Source: an uncultured Eubacteriales bacterium
Lineage (GTDB): Bacteria; Bacillota; Clostridia; Lachnospirales; Lachnospiraceae
NCBI GenBank assembly: GCA_900545455.1
Contig: UQZF01000177.1
Coordinates: forward strand, 1 to 5,632
DNA: 5,632 bases
Reading direction: 5' to 3'
Numbering within the stretch: the stretch's first letter is position 1; each line of letters begins with the position of its first letter. The position numbers and the translations under genes are program-made. Under the pieces are notes generated by a model, which worked only from the letters and a program-made list of their open reading frames with translations, was not told where the DNA came from and ran no database searches. Shown in pieces: positions 1 through 5,632 of this stretch.

Positions 1-801
1 ATTGGTAAGCTCATTGATTGCCGTGTCAGCGAGGTGCATATATTTGTTAGCTGAATTTATGTCATTCTTGGAATGAAATAATGTAGCGAGGTAGTTGCTT
101 ACCACAAAATTCTCGTGCTCAATATTATGGCTGTCCATATCGTTAAGGTAAGCGGAAATCTGCTCGTAATTCTCCTCAATTTCTGCATCCTTGTTGCCGC
201 AGGCAATCAGACAGTAGCCTCTGTTGCAGAGAGTGTAGAGCAGAACACGCATTGCGTCATAAGGTCTGTCCGCCATACTCTTCTTGGTGAACTTGATTGC
301 CTCTGAGTAGTGGTAAAGAGCGCGCTCAAAGTTGTTGGTTCGGTGGAATATATCTGCAAGGTTGGATTCCGCCATTCCACGAACGTAATCTAATTGATAC
401 TGTATACATGTATCTATGCTGTATAACAGATAATCGACGGATTTGGCAGAGTCTCCGACAGCCTCGGTAAATAAACCGAGAATATTATATGAGCGGGCTA
501 TGAATTCATATTCATGTGCCTTCTGCTGGTATTTAATTCCTTCGAGGGCACAGCGTATAGCCTCCTCGTGATTGTTGTCATTGGAATAGTAGTGCATAAG
601 GCAGAAATATGCCAGTGCAAACAAAAAGTCGGACTGTTCCTCGGACGCACATGCAAGAAGACGTTCGCAATACGGCTTATAATCATGCCGCTCAGGAGTT
701 GCAAGCAGGTAAAAGTTATCCTGTGCCTCTCTGATGCGCTCCCTGACTTCAGGTGAAAAAACCTCTGTATTTGTAGTACATATTTTGGTAGGATTCAACA
801 T
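1..801 (-). CDS. TPR-repeat protein, N-terminal part (gene continues past the left edge)
   Basis: An uninterrupted minus-strand frame of 267 codons runs from ATG at 801 down to position 1 with no stop, so the C-terminus is missing. A GGGGGA ribosome binding site (809-814) lies 7 nt before the ATG. There is no signal peptide or membrane segment, so this part is cytoplasmic. It is mostly amphipathic helices in tetratricopeptide pairs: roughly residues 60-95, 101-134 (the classical N-x-L-G then G-D spacing, N106, L108, G109, G116, D117), 141-174 (N147, L148, A149 then N157, F158, A161, L162) and 185-218. TPR arrays bind proteins or peptides. Nine cysteines are spread along the segment. In Lachnospiraceae such arrays often precede a GGDEF diguanylate cyclase domain, but here that domain would be outside the window, so this is only a guess. 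A transcriptional regulator or other TPR protein is equally possible. The TPR call is firm; the function is unknown. Confidence 0.85.
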   Translation of the reverse strand, partial: MLNPTKICTTNTEVFSPEVRERIREAQDNFYLLATPERHDYKPYCERLLACASEEQSDFLFALAYFCLMHYYSNDNNHEEAIRCALEGIKYQQKAHEYEFIARSYNILGLFTEAVGDSAKSVDYLLYSIDTCIQYQLDYVRGMAESNLADIFHRTNNFERALYHYSEAIKFTKKSMADRPYDAMRVLLYTLCNRGYCLIACGNKDAEIEENYEQISAYLNDMDSHNIEHENFVVSNYLATLFHSKNDINSANKYMHLADTAINELTN

Positions 802-819
802 AATAAAGTCCCCCATTAT

Positions 820-835
820 CAATGTTATAACATTG
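820..835. promoter_or_regulatory. Perfect 16-bp palindrome, candidate operator in the TPR gene leader
   Basis: CAATGTTATAACATTG is perfectly self-complementary over all 16 bases. It lies about 10-25 nt downstream of the predicted start site of the minus-strand TPR gene and just before its ribosome binding site. Perfect dyads of this length in a leader are typical of binding sites for dimeric repressors. As RNA it would make only a weak AU-rich stem with no U-tract, so a terminator is unlikely. The binding protein is not known. Confidence 0.4.
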
Positions 836-852
836 TTTACTTAATGAGCATG

Positions 853-882
853 ATTATACACGATAATTTGCAATTTGTACAA
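853..882 (-). promoter_or_regulatory. Predicted sigma-A promoter of the TPR gene
   Basis: Read on the minus strand, a TTGTAC -35 box (877-882) is followed after 18 bp by a perfect TATAAT -10 box (853-858). Transcription would start near 846, giving a leader of about 45 nt that contains the 16-bp palindrome and the GGGGGA ribosome binding site. The -35 match is only moderate (4 of 6) and its core lies in a small TTGTACAA palindrome (875-882). Confidence 0.55.
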
Positions 883-892
883 CATATTTTGT

Positions 893-920
893 TTGACTAA
901 ATTACAAAATCAGATACAAT
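893..920 (+). promoter_or_regulatory. Predicted sigma-A promoter of glpK
   Basis: A TTGACT -35 box (893-898) and a TACAAT -10 box (915-920) are separated by 16 bp; each matches consensus at 5 of 6 positions. Transcription would begin near 928, leaving a leader of about 95 nt before the glpK ATG. I see no strong hairpin, riboswitch-like structure or catabolite-response element in that leader. The -35 box is only 10 bp from the -35 box of the divergent TPR promoter. Confidence 0.6.
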
Positions 921-1007
921 TATTTTTAGAAAGTAAAATACAGTTTGAAAAAAAGATAATTAAGCTGAGGCAAAAATTTATTTAATGGGATTGACAACTT
1001 TTGAAAT

Positions 1008-1012
1008 GAGGA
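1008..1012 (+). promoter_or_regulatory. Ribosome binding site supporting the glpK start at 1024
   Basis: GAGGA lies 11 nt before ATG 1024, slightly long spacing. The other in-frame start, ATG 985, has a GAGG (967-970) 14 nt upstream, which is poorer spacing, and would add 13 residues not found in typical glycerol kinases. The 1024 start yields the usual N-terminus, in which a short basic stretch leads into ALDQGTTSSR. Confidence 0.5.
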
Positions 1013-1023
1013 TTGGAACGCGG

Positions 1024-2514
1024 ATGAAAAAATATGTAATGGCACTTGATCAAGGAACGACAAGCTCAAGATGTATTCTTTTTGACAGAACGGGAAGCAT
1101 GGTGAGCATCGCACAGAAAGAATTTACCCAGATATATCCTAAGGCGGGCTGGGTGGAACATGATGCGATGGAGATATGGTCGTCGCAGTACGGCGTTGCG
1201 GCGGAGTCTATGGCTAAGGTCGGGGCGGATGCGTCCGACATAGAGGCGATAGGGATAACAAATCAGAGGGAGACAACGATTGTCTGGGACAAGGTGACGG
1301 GAATCCCTGTGTACAATGCAATATGCTGGCAGTGCCACAGGACGGCGGACAGGATAGAGGAGTTGAAGGCGCAGGGGTATGAGAAGCTCATCAAGGAAAA
1401 GACGGGACTCGTTCCTGATGCGTATTTCAGCGCGACAAAGATAGAGTGGATTCTTGATCATGTGGAGGGTGCGAGAAAGAAGGCGGAGAACGGTGAATTA
1501 CTTTTTGGAACGGTGGACACATGGCTTATATGGAAGCTTTCCAAGGGAAAAATATTTGTAACCGACTACACGAACGCGTCGAGAACAATGCTTTTTAACA
1601 TTCATGAGAAATGCTGGGATGAGGAACTTTTGGAGCTTTTCCACATTCCGAAGTCGATGCTTGCGGATGTTCGTCCGTCAAGCTGTGTGTATGGAACTAC
1701 GGATGAGGGGCTTTTGGGCGGAGAAATTAAGATTGCCGGGGCAGCAGGCGACCAGCAGGCGGCTCTTTTCGGTCAGTGCTGTTTTAACGAGGGAGATGTA
1801 AAGAACACCTACGGCACGGGCTGCTTTCTGCTCATGAATACGGGAAAGAGAGCGTTTGAGTCGGAACACGGGCTTATAACGACGATTGCGGCGGATGAGG
1901 GAGAAGAACTCAAGTATGCGCTGGAGGGAAGCGTGTTTGTGGCAGGCGCGGCAATACAGTGGCTGCGGGATGAGATGCACATGATAGACAACTCGGCACA
2001 GTCCGAGGAGCTCGCGGATATGGTCGAGGACAGCAACGGAGTGTACGTTGTCCCAGCGTTTACGGGGCTCGGGGCACCGTATTGGAACCAGTACTGCCGC
2101 GGAATGGTTGTCGGAATAACCAGAGGATGCAGCAGGGAACATTTCGTGCGTGCGACGCTTGAATCGCTCGCGTACCAGACACACAGCGTGCTGAGGGCGA
2201 TGGAGCAGGACACGGGCATTGCGATAGAAAGCCTGAGAGTGGACGGCGGAGCGAGTGCGAACAACTTCCTCATGCAGTTTCAGTCCGACATACTCGGCGG
2301 GGACGTGCTAAGACCTGAATGTATCGAGACGACGGCGCTCGGCGCGGCTTACCTTGCGGGACTTGCGACCGGCTATTGGGAGAATAAGGAGGAGATTAAA
2401 AAGAACTGGAGGCTCTCAAGGCGCTTTGTGCCGAAAATGAATGACGAGGTCAGAAAAAAGAGACTTGCGGGCTGGGACAAGGCGGTAAAATGCGCGCTCA
2501 TGTGGCAGGAATAA
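1024..2514 (+). CDS. glpK: Glycerol kinase
   Basis: Cytoplasmic FGGY-family kinase that phosphorylates glycerol with ATP to sn-glycerol 3-phosphate, feeding phospholipid synthesis or glycolysis. The 496-residue length matches the family (about 495-505). Visible landmarks are the N-terminal phosphate loop ALDQGTTSSR (7-16), glycerol-binding QRETT (R82, E83), Y134, and GDQQ (D243, Q244). Both FGGY signatures are present: YFSATKIEW (134-142) and the stretch 360-380 with G360, G364, H373 and E380. The adenosine-site glycines VDGGASANN (407-414) are also there. All catalytic residues appear intact. Residues 221-245, where Bacillus and Enterococcus enzymes carry the histidine phosphorylated by HPr, contain no histidine. 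The loop aligned with the E. coli fructose-1,6-bisphosphate site has Glu234 in place of the key Arg. The gene appears monocistronic under its own promoter: no glpF, glpD or glpP adjoins it, and an 87-bp gap with a new promoter follows. Confidence 0.97.
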   Translation: MKKYVMALDQGTTSSRCILFDRTGSMVSIAQKEFTQIYPKAGWVEHDAMEIWSSQYGVAAESMAKVGADASDIEAIGITNQRETTIVWDKVTGIPVYNAICWQCHRTADRIEELKAQGYEKLIKEKTGLVPDAYFSATKIEWILDHVEGARKKAENGELLFGTVDTWLIWKLSKGKIFVTDYTNASRTMLFNIHEKCWDEELLELFHIPKSMLADVRPSSCVYGTTDEGLLGGEIKIAGAAGDQQAALFGQCCFNEGDVKNTYGTGCFLLMNTGKRAFESEHGLITTIAADEGEELKYALEGSVFVAGAAIQWLRDEMHMIDNSAQSEELADMVEDSNGVYVVPAFTGLGAPYWNQYCRGMVVGITRGCSREHFVRATLESLAYQTHSVLRAMEQDTGIAIESLRVDGGASANNFLMQFQSDILGGDVLRPECIETTALGAAYLAGLATGYWENKEEIKKNWRLSRRFVPKMNDEVRKKRLAGWDKAVKCALMWQE

Positions 2515-2539
2515 TTGCCTACAAATAATCAGCATATTA

Positions 2540-2568
2540 TTGAGAAATGACAGAAAATATGTTAAAAT
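2540..2568 (+). promoter_or_regulatory. Predicted extended -10 promoter for the thrH-like gene
   Basis: TTGAGA (2540-2545) and TAAAAT (2563-2568) are spaced by 17 bp, and a TG at 2560-2561 precedes the -10 by one base, as in extended -10 promoters. Transcription would start near 2575, about 27 nt before the ATG. This suggests the downstream group is expressed independently of glpK. The 87-bp gap holds no convincing terminator; its only dyad is an AATAAT/ATTATT stem (2524-2541). Confidence 0.6.
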
Positions 2569-2601
2569 AATCATTAAATTAACTTTATATGGGAGGCAGC
2601 T

Positions 2602-3204
2602 ATGGATATTGTATGTTTGGATTTAGAAGGAGTGCTTGTACCGGAAATTTGGATTGCATTTGCTCAGGAGAGCGGTATTCCTGAACTGAAAAAGACGACA
2701 AGGGATGAACCTGATTATGACAAGCTTATGAGATGGCGTATAGGTGTACTTAAAGAGCATGGACTTGGACTTAAGCAGATACAGGAGACGATTGCCAAGA
2801 TTGATCCGCTTCCGGGCGCGAAGGAGTTTCTCGACGAGCTCCGCTCAATCACGCAGGTTATCATTGTCTCCGATACTTTTTCACAGTTTGCGACACCGCT
2901 CATGAAAAAGCTTGGCTGGCCTACCATATTCTGTAACTCACTCGAGGTGGCTGAGAGCGGCGAGATTACGGGCTTTAAGATGCGATGTGAGCAGTCTAAG
3001 CTCACCACGGTAAAGGCATTGCAGTCGATAGGCTTTGACACGATTGCGAGCGGTGACAGCTACAATGACCTCGGAATGATAAAGGCGGGCAAGGTGGGCT
3101 TCCTTTTTAAGAGTACTGAGAAGATTATTGCCGACAATCCTGATATTCCGGCTTATGAGACATACGACGAACTTCTTAATGCAATTAAAAATGCACTGAA
3201 TTAG
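2602..3204 (+). CDS. thrH: HAD-superfamily phosphatase of the ThrH type (phosphoserine phosphatase / phosphoserine:homoserine phosphotransferase)
   Basis: Cytoplasmic 200-residue enzyme, close to the ~205 residues of Pseudomonas aeruginosa ThrH, which hydrolyses phosphoserine and can transfer its phosphate to homoserine, linking serine and threonine synthesis. HAD motif I is DLEGVL: D7 is the nucleophile, and E9 replaces the second Asp of ordinary phosphoserine phosphatases, as in ThrH. Motif II is SDT (S90), motif III Lys is probably K133, and motif IV is GDSYND (151-156). The N-terminus through VPEIWIAFA and the TTRDxPDYDxLM block (32-43) is strikingly ThrH-like. A GGGAGG ribosome binding site (2591-2596) lies 5 nt before the ATG. 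No serine or threonine biosynthesis gene is adjacent, so the pathway role rests on family resemblance alone. The lipoprotein gene follows after 35 bp and may be cotranscribed. The fold and family are secure; the homoserine transfer activity is less so. Confidence 0.9.
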   Translation: MDIVCLDLEGVLVPEIWIAFAQESGIPELKKTTRDEPDYDKLMRWRIGVLKEHGLGLKQIQETIAKIDPLPGAKEFLDELRSITQVIIVSDTFSQFATPLMKKLGWPTIFCNSLEVAESGEITGFKMRCEQSKLTTVKALQSIGFDTIASGDSYNDLGMIKAGKVGFLFKSTEKIIADNPDIPAYETYDELLNAIKNALN

Positions 3205-3239
3205 CTTATATACTAAAACGGAGAGGGAAGAACAACGGG

Positions 3240-4535
3240 ATGAAGGTATTTAAAGGATTGCTGTTTACGGTATGTGCGGGTGTATGTGTTTTGACGGCGG
3301 CGTGTGGTAAGAAGGCGGATGCCGTCATAATAGTTGAGACTACATCGACATCGGAGAACAACACAACGACAGCACAGGAGACGACAGAGAAGGAAAATGC
3401 CGCCACAGAGACCACGTCACATGAGGTCACGACAGAGGCAGAAACCACGACGCAGGAAAGCACGACGGAGGCTGAGTCAACGGCACAGGAGGTCACGACG
3501 GAGGCTGAGTTGACAACACAGGAAAGCACGACGGAGGCGGATACCACCACACAGGAGGCAACAACCGAGGCGGAGACAACCACGCAGGAGCTGACAACGC
3601 AGGCACCTGCGCTCTCACAGGAGGAGATGGAAGCACTTCTTCGTCAGGCTGTGCAGGAGGCACTTCCGGGAATTGTCTGCTGGGGTGATTCGATGACTGC
3701 CGGGTATGGTGGCAACGGTGAGAGCTATCCGTCTACGCTTCAGCGGCTTATCAACGAGAACCTCATAGACGGAATACCTGTTGTCAACAACGGAGTCTGT
3801 GTTGAGCCGAGCCATACGATAATGGCGAGAGCGGGAGTGTGGGAGATGTATGCTAAAGACTTTGTGATTCCGTCGGACTGCACGCCGGTTGAGATTAAGG
3901 TTCTCATGCAGGACGCAATGTACACGAATCTTGCGGCGTTTGGCGATGGCGGACTCAATCCGGTGACGATAGCGGGAGTTAAGGGAACTTTAAAGAGCGT
4001 ATATCATGAGGATGATTACGGGTGGTTTGATTTTACAAGGCTTGAGCCGGGGGATGCCGTCGGCGTTCCTGACATGACACCCGTCATTCCGGCGAGCACC
4101 AATCTGTATGGCGGATATATCAATATCATATTTATGGGTGAGAACGGATATTTCACGAGCCCGGAGCACCTCATATCACAGTATCAGTTATTCGTAGACA
4201 AGAGGGGCTTGAGCAGATATGTGATTATCGGTCTCACATCGGGAAACAACACTTCAAGGGGCGAGCTGTCGCAGAAGATGGCGGATTACTTTGGAGACCA
4301 CTACATTGATATGAGGACGGAGCTCATATCGAGAGGTCCCGAGCTTGTCGGACTTGAGCGCAAGGAAGGGGACTGGTACAACATACAGGAGGGAATTCTT
4401 ATGGGATACCTCATGTCGGATGCCGTACATCTGAACGAATACGGCTACCGCGCCATGGGTATGATTGTCTACGAGAGAATGGACAAGCTGGGATATTTTG
4501 ACGGTGTGAAGAATGCTATTGCGACGTACCGTTAG
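3240..4535 (+). CDS. Surface lipoprotein with Thr/Glu repeat stalk and SGNH/GDSL hydrolase domain
   Basis: A 431-residue predicted exported lipoprotein, probably an esterase or deacetylase acting on the cell surface. A basic start and hydrophobic core end in a lipobox, LTAAC, with C22 as the lipidated cysteine. Residues 29-125 are a low-complexity Thr/Glu/Gln/Ala stalk including five 11-residue repeats (62-116). The SGNH domain starts near 143: block I WGDSMTAGYG (nucleophile S151), a block II-like glycine G185 in NNGV, block III GNN (335-337, in place of the usual GxND), and block V DAVHL (D394, H397). The catalytic Ser, Asp and His are all present. Between blocks II and III lies an unusually long segment (about 200-325) rich in predicted beta strands, suggesting an inserted subdomain. 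The start has a GGAGAGGGA ribosome binding site (3220-3228), 11 nt upstream. The gene sits 35 bp after the thrH-like gene and 47 bp before a serine hydrolase. The substrate is unknown; acylated polysaccharide or wall polymer is an inference. Confidence 0.88.
   Translation: MKVFKGLLFTVCAGVCVLTAACGKKADAVIIVETTSTSENNTTTAQETTEKENAATETTSHEVTTEAETTTQESTTEAESTAQEVTTEAELTTQESTTEADTTTQEATTEAETTTQELTTQAPALSQEEMEALLRQAVQEALPGIVCWGDSMTAGYGGNGESYPSTLQRLINENLIDGIPVVNNGVCVEPSHTIMARAGVWEMYAKDFVIPSDCTPVEIKVLMQDAMYTNLAAFGDGGLNPVTIAGVKGTLKSVYHEDDYGWFDFTRLEPGDAVGVPDMTPVIPASTNLYGGYINIIFMGENGYFTSPEHLISQYQLFVDKRGLSRYVIIGLTSGNNTSRGELSQKMADYFGDHYIDMRTELISRGPELVGLERKEGDWYNIQEGILMGYLMSDAVHLNEYGYRAMGMIVYERMDKLGYFDGVKNAIATYR
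3423..3587 (+). repeat. Five tandem 33-bp coding repeats (11-residue units) in the lipoprotein stalk
   Basis: Five in-frame 33-bp units encode variants of E-x-TTEAE-x-T-x-Q (residues 62-116), followed by a partial unit ELTTQA. The second residue runs V, S, V, S, A, L, so the first four units form two copies of a 66-bp dimer (3423-3488 and 3489-3554). This suggests a dimer duplication after the monomer arose. Third-position differences between units show the array is not brand new. Length is a multiple of three per unit, so gain or loss of units would keep the reading frame and only lengthen or shorten the stalk. Confidence 0.93.
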
Positions 4536-4582
4536 GGCATTCCCTTTTTATGACATGAGCTTTGAAAGGACGGAAAATCAGG

Positions 4583-5632
4583 ATGGCAGGGATTGAATTT
4601 GAGAAGGCGGGTCCCGAGAGCGTGGGGCTTTCGGGAAAAAGCATATCTGAATATATCAGGAAAATAACGGATGCGGATATTCCGCTTCACAGCCTTTTGG
4701 TTGTGAAGGATGGATTCCTTGTGTGCGAGGTATACCAGAAGCCTTACGGCAGGGATATCCTTCACAGGATGTTTTCGGTTACTAAGAGCATGGTGTCGCT
4801 TGCAATAGGACTTCTTGCCGAAGATGGAAAGCTCGGTCTTGACGACCATATTGTGGACTATTTTCCCGAGAAGCTCCCTGAGAACATACATCCGTATATT
4901 AAGGCGATAACGATAAGAAATATGCTGACCATGAGGACGGCGCACAACAAGACGACGTACAAGCTCGAGGGCTGCACCGACTGGGTTGGCTCGTTCTTTA
5001 CCGCGCAGCCGACACACTATCCGGGCACTTTTTTTGCCTACGATACATCATCGACACACGTCCTTGCAGCACTTGTCGAGAAGCTTTCGGGAAAGGAGCT
5101 TCTGGGGTATCTCAGGGAAAAGTTCTTGGATGATATTGGATTTTCTGAAGCGGCATATTGCCTTAAGGATCCAATGGGCGTATCGATGGGCGGTTCGGGA
5201 CTCATGGCAACACCGATGGATATAATGAAGGTCATGTATCTTGTGATGCAGGGCGGAGTGTATGAAGGAAAGCGGTATCTGCCGGGGGAATATTTGAAGC
5301 TCGCGCTCACAAAATGGTCAGATAACTATGCTGTAGGTCAGACCTTTGAGGAGATGCAGGGCTACGGGTATCAGTTCTGGAGGACAACGCACAACGGGTA
5401 TGCGTGCTTTGGAATGGGCGGACAGCTCGGAATATGCCTGCCGGATAAGAACATGGTCATTGTGACGACGGCGGACACGCAGGGCAGACAGGGCGGCGTG
5501 CAGCTTCTATATGACAACCTGTGGAACACGGTGCTTGCAGATACGGAGAAATTTCCTGCCGAATTTCCTAAGAAAGTTCCTCTGGAAATTCCTCAAATTT
5601 ATCTTCACGGTGTTGCGGATGCAGCATTGTGC
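4583..5632 (+). CDS. Serine hydrolase, beta-lactamase/class C penicillin-binding fold (continues past the right edge)
   Basis: An open frame of 350 codons runs from ATG 4583 to the window end without a stop. It belongs to the beta-lactamase-related serine hydrolases (Pfam Beta-lactamase, PF00144), which include esterases, DD-peptidases and amide hydrolases. Landmarks: the N-terminal 'PESVGLS' lead-in (11-17), the nucleophile motif FSVTK (S65, K68), a Y-D-T motif (Y153-T155) where many relatives have Y-x-N, and FGMGGQLG (276-283) preceding strand residues CLPDKNMVIV, at the place of the usual KTG/HxG box. There is no signal peptide, so it is predicted to be cytoplasmic, unlike the lipoprotein before it. 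AAAGGA (4565-4570) lies 12 nt upstream, a weak site; an in-frame TTG at 4562 is a less likely start. The 47-bp gap and shared orientation suggest cotranscription with the lipoprotein gene. The substrate cannot be named. Confidence 0.87.
   Translation, partial: MAGIEFEKAGPESVGLSGKSISEYIRKITDADIPLHSLLVVKDGFLVCEVYQKPYGRDILHRMFSVTKSMVSLAIGLLAEDGKLGLDDHIVDYFPEKLPENIHPYIKAITIRNMLTMRTAHNKTTYKLEGCTDWVGSFFTAQPTHYPGTFFAYDTSSTHVLAALVEKLSGKELLGYLREKFLDDIGFSEAAYCLKDPMGVSMGGSGLMATPMDIMKVMYLVMQGGVYEGKRYLPGEYLKLALTKWSDNYAVGQTFEEMQGYGYQFWRTTHNGYACFGMGGQLGICLPDKNMVIVTTADTQGRQGGVQLLYDNLWNTVLADTEKFPAEFPKKVPLEIPQIYLHGVADAALC

Noticed and set aside
115..756. Plus-strand open frames of 63 and 80 codons at 115-306 and 514-756
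   Set aside because: They lie opposite a continuous 267-codon TPR frame and show no protein-like features of their own.
991..996. TTGACA, a perfect -35 hexamer just before glpK
   Set aside because: At 16-18 bp downstream there is no -10-like sequence, and transcription would start at or inside the coding region. The 893-920 pair is better.
985..1023. 13-residue N-terminal extension of GlpK from ATG 985
   Set aside because: Ribosome binding site spacing is poor and the extension is not typical of the family; ATG 1024 gives the standard N-terminus.
1678..2273. Two overlapping minus-strand open frames (168 and 154 codons) inside glpK
   Set aside because: Shadows of a strongly conserved glycerol kinase frame; no domain or plausible start site seen.
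2524..2541. AATAAT/ATTATT dyad after glpK
   Set aside because: All A-T stem of 6 bp with no U-tract, not a credible terminator.
3206..3583. Minus-strand open frame of 125 codons with Val/Ser/Cys repeats opposite the lipoprotein stalk
   Set aside because: It is the antisense reflection of the 33-bp repeats. The repeats keep both strands open; the plus strand has the lipobox, ribosome binding site and SGNH domain.
4534..4549. AGGG-CATT-CCCT mini-hairpin followed by a short T run after the lipoprotein stop codon
   Set aside because: The stem is only 4 bp and the T run 4 bases; too weak to call an intrinsic terminator, though it could cause a pause.
4532..5017. Minus-strand open frame of 161 codons across the serine hydrolase start
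   Set aside because: It lies opposite a frame with clear family motifs, has no recognisable domain, and includes the intergenic gap.

Overview
The window looks like chromosomal DNA of an anaerobic Gram-positive gut or rumen bacterium, most likely Lachnospiraceae (Roseburia/Agathobacter/Butyrivibrio type). The basis is the moderate GC content, sigma-A-like promoters, GGAGG-type ribosome binding sites, an AT-rich intergenic region, a lipoprotein with a long Thr/Glu stalk, and a TPR protein of the kind that often heads diguanylate cyclases in that family. The genus is an inference. No RNA gene, insertion sequence, CRISPR array or phage gene is visible.

Layout. Positions 1-801 on the minus strand hold the first 267 codons of a cytoplasmic tetratricopeptide-repeat protein; the rest lies beyond the left edge. 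Positions 802-1023 form a divergent intergenic region with two back-to-back promoters whose -35 boxes are only 10 bp apart, plus a perfect 16-bp palindrome in the TPR gene's leader. Positions 1024-2514 on the plus strand encode a complete glycerol kinase (glpK). After an 87-bp AT-rich gap containing a good extended -10 promoter, a second plus-strand group follows: a ThrH-type HAD phosphatase (2602-3204), a secreted SGNH/GDSL hydrolase lipoprotein with an 11-residue tandem-repeat stalk (3240-4535), and a serine hydrolase of the beta-lactamase/penicillin-binding fold (4583-5632), which runs off the right edge.

How the genes fit together. GlpK makes glycerol 3-phosphate for lipid synthesis or catabolism, but no glpF, glpD or glp regulator is next to it. 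The ThrH-like, SGNH and serine hydrolase genes have short gaps (35 and 47 bp) and one orientation, so they may be cotranscribed from the promoter near 2540-2568. No shared pathway is evident, although the last two are both serine-nucleophile hydrolases and one is predicted to sit on the cell surface. The most interesting points are the tightly packed divergent promoters with a palindromic operator candidate, the repeat stalk with a 66-bp higher-order period, and a GlpK lacking both the HPr-target histidine and the E. coli fructose-1,6-bisphosphate arginine. I see no convincing new multi-gene system; most of the window is ordinary chromosomal gene content.
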